From assembly GCF_000699445.3 (NCBI RefSeq), contig NC_067195.1, forward strand, positions 85,756,569 through 85,820,568: a stretch of DNA of 64,000 nucleotides, given 5' to 3'. How positions within the stretch are numbered: the stretch's first letter is position 1; each line of letters starts with the position of its first letter. Both the position numbers and the translations under genes were made by a program. The notes under the pieces were generated by a model. That model was not told the DNA's origin. It was given only the letters and a program-made list of their open reading frames with translations, and did no database searches. Of this stretch, positions 11,492 through 22,400 are shown piece by piece. This DNA is from Schistosoma haematobium. Lineage: Eukaryota; Platyhelminthes; Trematoda; Strigeidida; Schistosomatidae.

Positions 11492-12027
11492 CCGGACATT
11501 CGCTTTTCGTCCTCTCATTTTCGTAAACAACACCCCCACCACGAGAAGGCAATGAGTAGGACTTCCCTGGCAGAGGCTGTATACGCGTGGCCGTGTGAGA
11601 GTATTTCGAGAGGGAGAGCGGACTCTCCCCACTCTCGGCCGTACCAGGGCATTCAGGGGGCGAATGTCCGGCGCTTTAACCGGATTCCAAATCAATGGTG
11701 CACATAGGCTCCAGTATCCTGCGGGAACAAATGGCGTATGAACCAATCGTTGGTCACCGGCTACCATGGGACTGCATCTCCTTACGATGCTCCACTGCCT
11801 TGTGGGTTAGACCTTTAGGTCAAAGGCTCGGGGAGTGGCCCCCTAAGATAACCACCTGCTTCGGTTTGGCCACCCGGGCAGTATCACAGCCCACACACAA
11901 ATTGATGAACTCTTTATGCCTATGGAAATTACCTTTCTCGCTTTGAAAAACAAACAATTGATTCAGATTATTATCATTACAATTATTATCATTATTAATA
12001 CTATTATTATTGGTACTACTATTATTG

Positions 12028-12088
<61 letters not shown>

Positions 12089-12192
12089 TTTCCACATTAT
12101 TCACCCTCTTTTATACTTATACAGCGGCTCGTCTTTGGTGGAAATTCGACTGTACCTAAACGTTCTCGAGTCACTGTCCGGTTGAAAATTGT
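11492..12192 (+). other. LINE 5' untranslated leader
   Basis: Noticeably richer in G+C than the surroundings. It opens with CGGACATTCGC (11493-11503), whose reverse complement GCGAATGTCCG recurs at 11660-11670, so the first 180 bases could fold back. It then carries the ATT repeat. Such leaders often hold an internal promoter; none can be pinpointed here. Confidence 0.5.
11965..12091 (+). repeat. (ATT)n microsatellite
   Basis: About 125 bases of imperfect ATT/ATC repeats within the LINE leader. Open reading frames across it (poly-Asn on minus, poly-Ile on plus) are consequences of the repeat and are not genes. Confidence 0.9.
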
Positions 12193-15100
12193 ATGTTACC
12201 ACCGAATACGAGGACTGAAGCAGTTTTTCTGAAACCACGTGCACCATTCAAACTGGCTGCCTTCAACGTTCGCACATTTATGCAGGTCGGACAACAGATA
12301 GGGCTAGCTATGTCTTTGGAAAGTCTTAATATTGATGTTTGTTGTCTATCCGAGACCCGTATTCAAGACTCTGGCGAAGTACTACAAATTCGATCTCCAT
12401 CTGTCGCTTCGAAAAGCTTGTTTTACGTGCGCTTATCCGGGGACCCTGTGGCATCTTCGTCTGGTCTTGCTGGCGTTGGTGTCGCACTAAGCGCTAGAGC
12501 TGAGGCAGCACTAGTCGATTGGATCCCCATTAACAGTCGGTTATGTGCTGTTAGATTAGAAAATTCCATCAAAGTGAGAAGAAATCGATGTGAGAAACGA
12601 TGTCTTTTCGTCATCTCCGCCTATGCCCCGACAGATTGCAGCCCGGATGCAATCAAGGATGAGTTTTACCACCAGTTATCAGTTCTTCTCCAGAAAGTGC
12701 GTTCGACAGATATTGTAGTACTAGCCGGAGACTTGAATGCCCAGGTCGGGCGTCTAGGCACAGAAGAGAGTCGTTTAGGTGGCCGACGGGGACTCGTTGG
12801 TCGCAGGTCAGATAACGGGGACCGTCTACTGCAACTGTGCATAGACCACAACCTGTTTCTGGCTAGCACTAACTTTCGGCACAGTCATCGCCGATGTGCC
12901 ACCTGGCGTCCTCCCTCTGCATCTCAAGCCTGGACTCAGATTGATCACATCGCGATCAGCTACCGCTGGCGTGGTTGTGTACAAGACTGCCGCTCCTTTT
13001 GGAGTACCTATCTGGACTCTGACCATGCCTTGGTCTGCGCCAATCTTGCCTTACTTTTCAGTGGCCAACGAAGTGACCACCACCAAAAGATTGATGTTAG
13101 CAAGCTGGTTGCAACTTCTGTTGCAAGTAAGTATCGAACCGAGCTAGTCTCTAGGCTAGCTACCACTCCATCGAAAAGTATAGATGAGCATTGGTTGCAA
13201 TTGCATGACGCCATGAAAATGGTGGGAACAGTCAGTTGTGGGTTTGCGAAACGTCCCGCTTTTAAGCACTGGGTTTCTCCAGGTTCCTTACAACTCATTG
13301 AAGCCCGTCGGTCTACTCCGGGTGACCGTGAGTTTGACCATAAACGAAGGATGTTACGTAATGAAATTGGGCAAAGCTTGCGTAAGGACCGAGAAGCCTG
13401 GTGGTCGATGCGTGCTAATGAGCTGGAAGCAGCAGCTGTATCTGGTAACTACCGGAAACTCTTCCAGCTCATCCGAGCCACTGGCAGCAAAAAGTCTGGT
13501 GTGAGCGAAACAATCTGCGAGGATGATGGGATGCCAATCACTAACATCCATCGACGTCTTGGACGGTGGGCAGAATTTTTCGAAGGGCAGTTCAACTGGC
13601 CTGCTGCTCCGGCAACATCGGTCAGACTGTTCTGCCCTCCATGACCGGTGACGACTGATCCACCAAATGAGGAGGAAGTCCGCAAGGAACTCCAACTCTT
13701 GAAGTGTTACAAATCACCTGGCCCAGATGACTTACCTCCGACTCTTTTTAAAGATGGTGGTGACTTTTTGACTAAGGAATTGACGACGTTGTTTACAAAG
13801 GTTTGGGAACTAGAGAGTGTACCAACGTCATGGAATGAGTCGATAGTTGTCCCTATCTTTAAAAAGGGTTCACGTCGTTCCTGTAACAACTATCGGGGGA
13901 TAAGTTTACTTCCGATTGCGTCCAAGCTATTGGCTTCCATCATACTTCGTAGGTTGTTCAAAACCCGAGAAAGATTGACTCGCGAGGAGCAGGCTGGGTT
14001 TCGTTCTGGTCGAGGATGTATTGATCATATCTTCACCTTCCGCCAAATGTTAGAACACCGCCATACTTTTCAAAGGCCGACAATCGTAGTGTTTCTTGAC
14101 ATCAGGGCTGCCTTCGATTCGTTGGATAGGACTGTTCTCTGGGATTGTCTATTGAAGAAGGGTGTGCCTGAGAAGTTTATTAACATCCTAAAAGCCCTAT
14201 ATAAAAACACCTCAGGCAGAGTGAGGGCACACAACCACCTCTCTCCATTGTTCCATTCAAGCAGTGAGGTTAGACAGGGTTGCCCAATCTCACCATTCCT
14301 CTTCAACTTTGCCATCGATGACATTCTGAAAACAGCTCTGATGAATGTAAGTAATGGTGGTGTGGATCTGTTGCCTGGAGAAAGACTTCTCGACCTTGAG
14401 TATGCGGATGATATTGTCTTACTGTGCGATAATGCCCAAGCCATGCAATCCGCACTTAATCAGTTGGTAATCAATGTCCGTAGGTATGGTATGTGCTTTG
14501 CACCTTCGAAATGCAAAGTACTTCTACAAGACTGGCAGGATTCCAATCCTGTACTCACCCTGGATGGTGAGCAGATAAAAGTAGTCGAGAAGTTCGTGTA
14601 TCTAGGTAGCTGCATAAGTGCTGGTGGGGGTGTGAGTGATGAGATCAATGCACGAATAGTGAAAGCCAGAGCGACTTATGCCAATCTGGGCCACATTTGG
14701 CGCCTTCGTGATGTTAGTCTGGCTGTAAAAGGTCGGATCTACAACGCGTCGGTGAGAGCAGTTCTACTCTATACTTGTGAAACCTGAGCTCTCCAAGTTG
14801 AAGATGTTAGACGACTCTGTGTTCGATCATCGCTGTCTCCGAAGGATTGCTGACATTCAGTGGCAACACCATATTAGTAATGCAGAGGTTCGGTATCGTG
14901 TGTTCGGGCACAGAGATGATAATTCAATTGGTGTTACCATCTTGAAACACCGACTTCGGTGGCTTGGACATGTTCTACGAATGTCATCCCAGAGAATTCC
15001 ACGTCGTGCATTATTTGCCGACTCTGGGACTGGTTGGAAGAAGCGGAGAGGTGGTCAGTGCATGACATGGTGTCGTGGTATGAAAGAAAGCTGCAAAGGA

Positions 15101-15241
15101 CTGGCTTCTGTTGGTCCTTCACGACTCCCTGGTTGGGGTCTGAGAGATGGTGCTACCCAGTGGCTAGAGACGTTATCAGATATGGCTCAGAATAGAAGCC
15201 AGTGGCGATCCTGCTGTAACCTTCTTTTACTTTCTTCATAA
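12193..15241 (+). pseudogene. LINE endonuclease-reverse transcriptase (disrupted)
   Basis: From the ATG at 12193, 483 codons cover an exonuclease-endonuclease-phosphatase domain: AFNVRT (N25), LSETRI, SAYAP, LAGDLNAQ and SDHA boxes are present. A TGA at 13642-13644 interrupts, and the same frame continues with the RT: PGPDDLP, VPIFKKGS, NYRGISLL, QAGFRSGRGC, FLDIRAAFDS, RQGCPISPFLFN and catalytic YADD. A second TGA at 14785-14787 and a frame change near 14818 separate the C-terminal region, which carries RWLGHVLRM and a Trp/Gln-rich end, to the stop at 15239-15241. In the intact family one protein nicks DNA and primes reverse transcription at the nick. The second stop and the frame change are shared with the 3.4-4.8 kb copy. 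Confidence 0.85.
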
Positions 15242-15470
15242 AAAGTGGTTGTGTCTCCTTTACCTGAAAGATTTCTTCTGATTGTACCTTTTCGTCCCCT
15301 CGTTACTACCACACTACCTTACTCCAATCTCTTCGTCATTGTTCTCTTTTTCTTTTGCGCTCCTTAGTTTTTTTTTCTACTTCTCTTCGAATTTTCATTG
15401 TTTTGTGTGGCGCATATATATTGGCGCTCTATTGTACCAATATTCATGTGTTCAAATAAATAAATAAATA

Positions 15471-15485
15471 ATATTAGATAAAAAT
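15471..15485. repeat. Target-site duplication, right copy
   Basis: Exact repeat of 11477-11491, directly after the AAAT-rich tail of the LINE. Confidence 0.85.
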
Positions 15486-15733
15486 TAGCCACATAAAAAT
15501 GTTATTTAGTGACTTTGTAATTGGCCAAATTTTCATTTACCGTACTATGATCAATAGATCAGCTTTCAATGAACTTAGATAAACCATCAAAATATCGTCA
15601 GTGGTTGACCAAGAAAGAGCATTTCTATAATTTTAAAGTTGAATTTTTTTTATGAACAAATAGTTGTTAGAACATAGAGATCACTTTCTTTTTCTTGGAC
15701 CGTAATTTCAACAAATTTTTTATTTTATCTAAA

Positions 15734-15997
15734 GACAGTGAAAGTTTACACGACAATAAACATGAGACAGCATAATCCCATGATTTTACAAATTTGTACA
15801 GGATTATTAATTTACGTAACATTCAGAGAGCAAATAAAATCCAATCCAGTGCACCATATTCTTACAAACACAATCTTAAACACCGCAATTACTATGACAA
15901 AAGCTTGTTATTCACTCTACAGACACTCGAACAGGAACTCATGTCAGTTTACCGGGATCATCAGAAATCGTTAAACAATACAACACGAGTCGCGTAA
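15734..15997 (+). pseudogene. Coding-like fragment of unknown origin
   Basis: One plus-strand frame reads DSESLHDNKHETA, a TAA, then about 73 codons of mixed composition including SLLFTLQTLEQELMSVYRD, ending at a TAA at 15995-15997. It is preceded by TTTTATCTAAAG, which could be a splice acceptor. The amino-acid mix looks protein-like, unlike the neighbouring AT-driven frames. I do not recognise a family. It could be a decayed exon or part of an unlisted transposon. It stops just before the next LINE. Confidence 0.3.
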
Positions 15998-16032
15998 ATT
16001 GGTCTCAGTAACAAAGGACAAAAGTCCTCTTG

Positions 16033-17625
16033 TGTCAATCACAGAGGAATCAGTTTGACTAATATAGTGTCTAAAATATTAGCTTCAATAATACTTCGAC
16101 GCCTAACTAAAGCTCGTGAAGAACAGACTAGAGAAAACCAGGCCGGTTTTCGACCTGGACGTGGTTGTATAGACTAGATATTCACACTACGTAAGGTTCT
16201 AGAACACAGACACACGTTCAGACGCCCCACAATGGTAGTATTTCTCGACCTTAAGGCGGCATTCGACTCTGTTGATCGTGAGGTTCTATGGCAGTGTTTG
16301 TCACTGAAAGGAGTACCAAAGAAGTACATTAACCTTGTAAAGGCTCTCTACTCGAACACAACTGGTAGAGTGAGAGCTTATGGCGAACTGTCATCAGAAT
16401 TGATTACCTCAAGTGGTGTTCATCAGGGCTGTCCACTCTCCCCATTCTTGTTCAACATTGTCGTCGACGTACTTTTAGAGATAACACTCTCCTCATCTAA
16501 ATTTACAGGGGTTGAACTTCTGCCGGGAGGTTCACTTGTTGACTTAGAATATGCAGATGACATAGTTTTATTTGGTGAAGACGCTGGCAAAATGCAGAGT
16601 CTTCTGACCACTCTAAGCAACAATGCAAGCATGTTCGGGATGCGATTCTCTCCCTCGAAATGCAAAATGTTGCTTCAGGATTGGGTCACATCGACACCCG
16701 AACTAGTGATAGGGAGTGAAGTAGTTGAGTGTGTTGACCGCTTCACTTATCTTGGAAGTCTCATCAGCCCTTGTGGTTTGGTGTGTGACGAAATCTCAGC
16801 ACGGATACAGAAGGCTCGACTAGCTTTTGCCAACTTGCGTCATTTATGGCGTAGGCGAAATATCCGTCTATCAACCAAAGGACGTGTTTACTGCGCAGCA
16901 GTTCGTTCCGTCCTGCTTTATGGCAGTGAAACATTGCCGGTAAGAGTAGAGGATATCCGTAGGTTACTAGTATTCGATCATAGGTGTCTTCGAAACATTG
17001 CTCGTATATCATGGGACTATCGAGTAAGTAACACAGTTGTTAGGAAACGGGTACTATGTAAGGATGGCAAATCAATTGATGAAGTAGTGAAACTTCATCA
17101 GTTGAGATGGCTGGGACACGTGTTACGTATGCTCAACCACCGACTGCCCCGACGTGCGGTGTTTCCTGGTGTAGGAGTAGGTTGGAAGAAAGCTAGGGGC
17201 GGCCAAACCAAAACATGGCACAAATCCATCAAGTCACTGACAAGTGGACTGAGTCATGTTGGTAGGTGTAGACTACCTGGTTGGGGACCGCGAGATGATA
17301 GCAACCGATGGTTAGAGACCCTGAATGACATGGCTCAAAATCGTTTGCAATGGCGCAGGTGCATCCACTCTCTGTGTTCTCCCAAATTCTAATCTTCTGA
17401 ATTCTTCATGTCCCTTTTTTTCCTCTTTCCAAATTTATTTCACTGGATTATACTCTTTAAATAACATCTCCAAACCCTAATCTTCCCGATTACTGCTTAT
17501 ACTCTTATTACGTCTACCACTATGGGATTCGAATCGACAACTGCATCTCTGTGCTAATGTGGTGTGGCAACTCGAACTGATGTACGTACGTACGAAGATC
17601 TACGTTGTTACTGACTGACTGACTG
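16033..17625 (+). pseudogene. RTE-like LINE relative, 5'-truncated
   Basis: Starts within the RT (NHRGISL, QAGFRPGRGC). A TAG at about 16174 interrupts, after which 386 codons run to a stop at 17390-17392 with FLDLKAAFDS, HQGCPLSPFLFN, catalytic YADD, RWLGHVLRM and a C-terminal Trp-rich end. It is clearly related to, but well diverged from, the LINE at 11.5-15.5 kb. The 3' untranslated region (17393-17625) ends with cgtacgtacg, ACGTTGTTACTGACTGACTGACTG. Minus-strand 3' ends of this type occur at 680, 1024, 19240 and 63478. The long intact C-terminal frame suggests it is younger than those. Confidence 0.8.
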
Positions 17626-17639
17626 AACAAAGCATACGT

Positions 17640-18179
17640 TCATTTCACATAATTATAAAAACAGTCCTAACAAAGTTACGTAGTAGCCAGAATACATTGC
17701 ACAGTGACACAACTTTCTTCAATTACCGATGATGTGGGGATAGATGAACTCCAAATGTTTTCATAACGAGTCCCACCGTGCTTCGGTAATGAGGTTCTCA
17801 CCCTACTCCGTAAGAGGAAGAAGTGTGGGAGATTTAGGTTACTGGATACTGATGAGACAGAACCTCAATATCGAAAAGCTCGAAATATTTGTGCCTCGAT
17901 GCTCCTAAAGTCTAGATGATTGCATGACCAAAAACTTATCAAATAATCTACAGAATACCCTAAACGCTCATACTCGTACATAAACCAAACGGCCAAGAGA
18001 ACATGAGATATCCAATCATTATGGGGAGACAGTAGTAATACTTCATTAGTGGAATACGATTATGATAAAGCTCGGGTATTCTCAAACTACCAAAAGAACT
18101 AGCGAATTTTATCCTACATTTCCTAAGTATATGCTTTCACCTATCTATAATCCAAGGTAGATTACAAAAACACTGGAGG
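17640..18179. other. No gene seen
   Basis: AT-rich sequence between two LINE remnants. I see no coding pattern or repeat boundary that I can support. Confidence 0.35.
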
Positions 18180-19233
18180 AATGCAACAGTAAGGCCTGTC
18201 TTCAAAGTAGGTACGAGACAAATTTAAGAAATATCGACCCGTAAGCCAAAATAGAGTGGTTGCGACAATTTTTGAAAAGATTGTTTAGAATCGAGTTTTT
18301 AAACATAGAGACGAAAACCAAATTCTTTCCGAGAATCAAAATAGCCTTTGAAAAGGTTAGTTACGTCTCACTAACCTGTTATTACCCCGTAAAACTTGAT
18401 GCACTCTTAATGATCTAAATTTACCTATAGATGTAGCCTAAATTGACCTCGAAAAGCCTCTTGAAAAATGCCTACAAAACTATATGCCATCTATGCCCAT
18501 TGATATCGCGATTGGAGGCAACTTACTTGTGTATTTAAAGGACTTCATAGATGGGTGTCAAAAAACCGAACAGGTGAAGCACACGTCTAACCAAGGCTTC
18601 AGAGTACGGTTTTGAGGACAGTATTCTTACTCCTGTGAGTAAATGACCTTCCTAGTCTCCTACCACCATCGGTTTATTTACATGCCAACGATGTCAAAAC
18701 AATGGAGAGCGATAAAAAGTGAAGGTTATAGGTTACAGGTTTAAACTGAACTGGAGAAATTGTCTGAATGGTATACAACTTGGCAGTTGCCAATAAGTGT
18801 TTCCAAGTACATTTTGATGCCTATTGGTCACCAAGGTACGGACACATGAATGGTGAATAAGTGAGCTACCTGTTTTCCAGATGCACAATGACCCAGGTGT
18901 TGTCGTTAGTTAAGACTCGAAAACTACTGGATACTGCTGTGCAATAGCCACCAAAGGCTTTGGAACCCTGTGGTCAATACGTAGAGCCTTTAGTCATGTC
19001 GATGTTGAAACGTTTTCGACTCTGTATACAATGTTTACTGAACCTAAACTCAAGTACTGCATACAAGTGGCTTACCCCTACCTAAGAGGAGATATTGACC
19101 TTTTGGGATAGGTTCAAAGAGTCGTAGGTAGACTGGTCCCTGGAATCACTAAGCTGCCATATGATGTTCGACTGGTTAGACTAAACCTATGTCCCTTGTT
19201 ATATGGAAGAACAAGAGGTGACTTAATCCCATC
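18180..19233 (+). pseudogene. CR1/jockey-like LINE RT, decayed
   Basis: Broken frames spell RT landmarks in order: a WRNATVRPVFK-like start, FEKIV-like, a LLYVNDL-like block, the YADD box decayed to HAND, LEKLSEWY, then a conserved C-terminal stretch (KYCIQVAYPYLRGD-like, LPYDVRLVRL). Many stops and frameshifts show age. The last 695 bases (18539-19233) are the left arm of a large inverted repeat whose other arm is 21233-21927. Its natural C-terminal continuation is at 20926-21232, so the sequence between is a later insertion. Confidence 0.7.
18539..19233 (+). repeat. 695-bp inverted repeat, left arm
   Basis: Reverse complement of 21233-21927. Every segment I compared matches base for base and the two arms have exactly equal length, so there is no net indel. 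The spacer is 1,999 bases. The arm consists of an old RT pseudogene, so near-identity means the duplication is much younger than the element. Confidence 0.85.
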
Positions 19234-19235
19234 GA

Positions 19236-19790
19236 ATCATCAGCGAAGTCAGTCAGTCAGTAACAACGTGGAACTGAGTACGTACGTACATCAGTTCGAG
19301 TTGCTATACCACATTAGCACACAGATACAATTGTCCATTCAGATCGCATAGTGGTAGAGGTAGTAAGAGTATAAGCAGTAATCGGAAACACTAGGGTTTG
19401 AAGATGTTATTCAAGGAATATAATCCAGTGAAATAAATTTGGAAAGGGAAAAAAACGGGAGACGAAGAATTCAGATTAGAATTTGGGAGAACACAAAGAG
19501 TGGACGCACCTGAGCGATTGCAAATCATTTTAAGCCATGTCATTCAAGGTCTCTAACCACCGGTTGCTATCGTCTCGCGGATCCTAACCAGGTAGTCCGC
19601 ACCCACCAACATGGCTCAGTCCACTTGTCAGTGACTTGATGGATTTGTGCCATGTTTTGGTCTGGCCGCCCCTAACTTTCTTCCAACCTATTCCTGCGCC
19701 AGAAAACATTGCACGTCGGGACAGTCGGTGGTTGAGCATACGTGACACGTGTCCGAGCCATGTGTTACGTATGCCCAACCAATCATCAAC
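19236..19790 (-). pseudogene. RTE-like LINE 3' end, minus strand
   Basis: Starts with GTCA repeats and the inverted ACAACGT block, then a 3' untranslated region like 17393-17625. On the minus strand a 64-codon frame (19584-19778) contains WLGHVSRM, GIGWKKVRGGQTKTWH and SGLSHVGG, matching the C-terminal region of the 16.0-17.6 kb LINE. It is truncated upstream. It interrupts the CR1-like element inside the spacer of the large inverted repeat. Confidence 0.7.
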
Positions 19791-19960
19791 GAATGGGACG
19801 CGTTACCTCACTACGTGATTGGAGCTTCATCTGTCGACGCTTTCGTAAGAAAGTTGGATCAACTGAGAAAACATTATTTCCAGGACTAACATAAACCACT
19901 CAGTATTGTCCTTTCCCAAACCTGAATATAAATTAAGGTAACGAGCCAAACAAATGACTA
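19784..19960 (+). mobile_element. CR1-like LINE C-terminal/3' fragment
   Basis: Encodes a short stretch with NEWD...LP, SSVDAFVRKLDQLRKHYFQD. Its reverse complement recurs, with some changes, at about 20813-20925, so the two form a second, smaller inverted repeat nested inside the spacer of the 695-bp one. About 110 bases pair. Confidence 0.5.
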
Positions 19961-20319
19961 ATAGTTAACAAAAATTGGGTGTTCTGATCATGTCAAGACA
20001 ATATGATTTACAGCCACCAAAATAAAACATGACCCTTTGTTAACGCAGATTTTCTTCATACACGTGACTAGCTACTTGTTCCTAGTTCTGAAAAGCGAAA
20101 CGTTGAACAGGGTGGATAAGTAGTAATGCGAAGTCTAAAACAGAGGTGAGACAACTAAAAACTTAGTAACATAGCAGCCTGCTTATGTCCTACTGATTAT
20201 AGATAAGGCCAACAAAACAATTCAGTCTTCAGTAAGAAGGGTAGGAGGTCTAGCGACTTTCAGTTTGTAGCACTGTGGAGATCTAATCTCATTTTGAATG
20301 TGCCGACAGAAAGTGCTGA

Positions 20320-20508
20320 TATTACGTTTTCTGGTAGAGAACTTCAGTAATCCACTACTGGGTGCGAGAAGCGAAACTCCAGATGAAGACGATTTGATAT
20401 CAGTTTTTGATTTTCCTTCGAATCTCCTCTCTAATGATCAGTCCTACATGGAAGGAACCTCAGAACCAAAGATTTACTGGGCTGTTTTTAAGTGCCGACA
20501 ACAATCGG
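20320..20508 (+). other. Exon-like open segment, unknown
   Basis: A plus-strand frame reads GARSETPDEDDLISVFDFPSN and continues for about 35 codons to CRQQS, followed by GTAAGTAG, a good splice donor. An AG (ctTCAG) precedes it at 20346-20349. The acidic, balanced composition is protein-like. No family is recognised. It lies in the spacer of the inverted repeat, so it may be part of a transposon or an exon of an unrecognised gene. Confidence 0.25.
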
Positions 20509-20812
20509 TAAGTAGATTAGCGTTCAAGATATTTATAGGAAGGGTTTAATTAACCTCCTGATATTAGAATTGGAATATGACAAAGGTTATGAATTAACCC
20601 GTTCGTTATTAAAGTAGAATATTGGATAAATAGGGATGAATGAAGAAAAATATTTCAATGTACTTACAGGCACACCCAAAACCATGTTCATGAAACCACG
20701 ACCACTAAATACTTATCGGCAGTAACGCATTAGTTTGTAACACGTGCTAATGAGACTAGGTAACTTAAATGCTTAATCACAGTTTCAGGATGCTGTTTGG
20801 CTTATCTTAGTC

Positions 20813-20925
20813 CTGGAAATAATGGTTTCTCAGTTGATCCAACTTTCTTATGAAAGCGTCGACAGATGAAGTTTCAATCACGTACTCAGGTAACGCGTCC
20901 CATTCGCTGATGATTCGATACGGGG
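20813..20925 (-). mobile_element. CR1-like LINE C-terminal fragment, minus
   Basis: Reverse complement of a segment similar to 19784-19892; encodes the same SSVDAFIRKLDQLRNHYFQ-type end on the minus strand. It abuts 20926, where the plus-strand CR1-like C-terminus resumes. Confidence 0.5.
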
Positions 20926-21232
20926 TGATCTAATATTGGTTTATCGCATACTGAACGATGACCTTGGTATTAACATGTCTTATCTTTTGCTTCCGTCTAG
21001 AACCGGTCATTTGAGAGGACATTCGAAGAAAGTTCAAAAACCGAGATCAAACCGTTTACGTCTGGAGTTTCGTTTCTCGCACCGAGTAGTGAATTACTGG
21101 AATTCTCTACCAGAACACGTACTATCAGCACCGTCTATTAATATATTCAAAACGAGATTGGACCTCCACAGTATTACAAACTGCAAGGATTAATATAGGT
21201 CGACAGATCTCCTATCCTTATTACTGAAGACT
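20926..21232 (+). pseudogene. CR1-like LINE C-terminal region
   Basis: Codons from about 20927 (GDLILVYRILNDD) run to a stop at 21191-21193, with RTGHLRGHSKK and FRFSHRVVNYWNSLP, the usual C-terminus of CR1/jockey-type RTs, followed by a short 3' region. It continues the reading sense of the pseudogene that breaks off at 19233, so the two are halves of one insertion split by other repeats. Confidence 0.6.
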
Positions 21233-21927
21233 GATGGGATTAAGTCACCTCTTGTTCTTCCATATAACAAGGGACATAGGTTTAGTCTAACCAGTCGAAC
21301 ATCATATGGCAGCTTAGTGATTCCAGGGACCAGTCTACCTACGACTCTTTGAACCTATCCCAAAAGGTCAATATCTCCTCTTAGGTAGGGGTAAGCCACT
21401 TGTATGCAGTACTTGAGTTTAGGTTCAGTAAACATTGTATACAGAGTCGAAAACGTTTCAACATCGACATGACTAAAGGCTCTACGTATTGACCACAGGG
21501 TTCCAAAGCCTTTGGTGGCTATTGCACAGCAGTATCCAGTAGTTTTCGAGTCTTAACTAACGACAACACCTGGGTCATTGTGCATCTGGAAAACAGGTAG
21601 CTCACTTATTCACCATTCATGTGTCCGTACCTTGGTGACCAATAGGCATCAAAATGTACTTGGAAACACTTATTGGCAACTGCCAAGTTGTATACCATTC
21701 AGACAATTTCTCCAGTTCAGTTTAAACCTGTAACCTATAACCTTCACTTTTTATCGCTCTCCATTGTTTTGACATCGTTGGCATGTAAATAAACCGATGG
21801 TGGTAGGAGACTAGGAAGGTCATTTACTCACAGGAGTAAGAATACTGTCCTCAAAACCGTACTCTGAAGCCTTGGTTAGACGTGTGCTTCACCTGTTCGG
21901 TTTTTTGACACCCATCTATGAAGTCCT
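21233..21927 (-). repeat. 695-bp inverted repeat, right arm
   Basis: Reverse complement of 18539-19233: the decayed CR1-like RT in minus orientation, with the same stop codons and the same HAND box. It ends sharply at 21927, where the similarity to the left arm stops. Confidence 0.85.
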
Positions 21928-22140
21928 GTAGTGGCATTCTGCTATGACCACACAATCCTCAAAGCTGAACACGAGACAACTGGCAAAGTAGATATTTAAT
22001 ACTTAACGCGAAGAAAAACTCATTGATGGAGAATGCTGGAAATAGGAGTTGAAATATTTCTCATTGATCGGTTTGCATGGCTCGGCCTTAAAGTCTTGAC
22101 TATCCTTTAATGTTTTCATACACCTTTTATTCATATTTAA

Positions 22141-22400
22141 ATGTATTGCTCTATCTCTAGCGTAAGTGTCTTCTCCATCATATATTGGTGGTTGTTACGA
22201 CGCGAGGTGTTGGTGTGGATAATAATGTGACTTTCACGTAAGATCTTATAGATTATGCAGTTACATCATGAAAAATGTACAATTTTAGGATTAGGTCTAT
22301 TATTAGAGCAGTACTAATATCATAGTAGACCATAATTATACAGTCCTTTGACTACATAAGTAAGTTGCCTTCAAACGCAATATCACTTGACATAGACGGC
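22141..22400 (+). repeat. Dispersed repeat, copy 1 of 2
   Basis: Resembles 25741-25920: cacgtaaGatcttatagatta, then a cacaatTT-like segment, GGTCTATTATTAG and a gtagac block in the same order. About 130 bases can be aligned by eye with many differences. Family unknown. Confidence 0.35.

Larger units (their letters stand above)
11492..15470 (+). mobile_element. Full-length RTE-like non-LTR retrotransposon
   Basis: A 3.98-kb element bounded by a perfect 15-base target-site duplication. Order: GC-richer 5' untranslated leader (11492-12192) with an ATT microsatellite, AP-type endonuclease, reverse transcriptase, RTE-type C-terminal region, and a 3' untranslated region ending in AAAT repeats. Length and a single endonuclease-RT reading frame fit the RTE clade (schistosome SR2-like elements are about this size). 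It moves, in such families, by target-primed reverse transcription. This copy is disabled by two in-frame stops and one frame change. Clade call is from motifs; no phylogeny was run. Confidence 0.85.

Noticed and set aside
11820..12185. Poly-Asn (minus) and poly-Ile (plus) open frames
   Set aside because: Both are produced by the (ATT)n microsatellite in the LINE leader.
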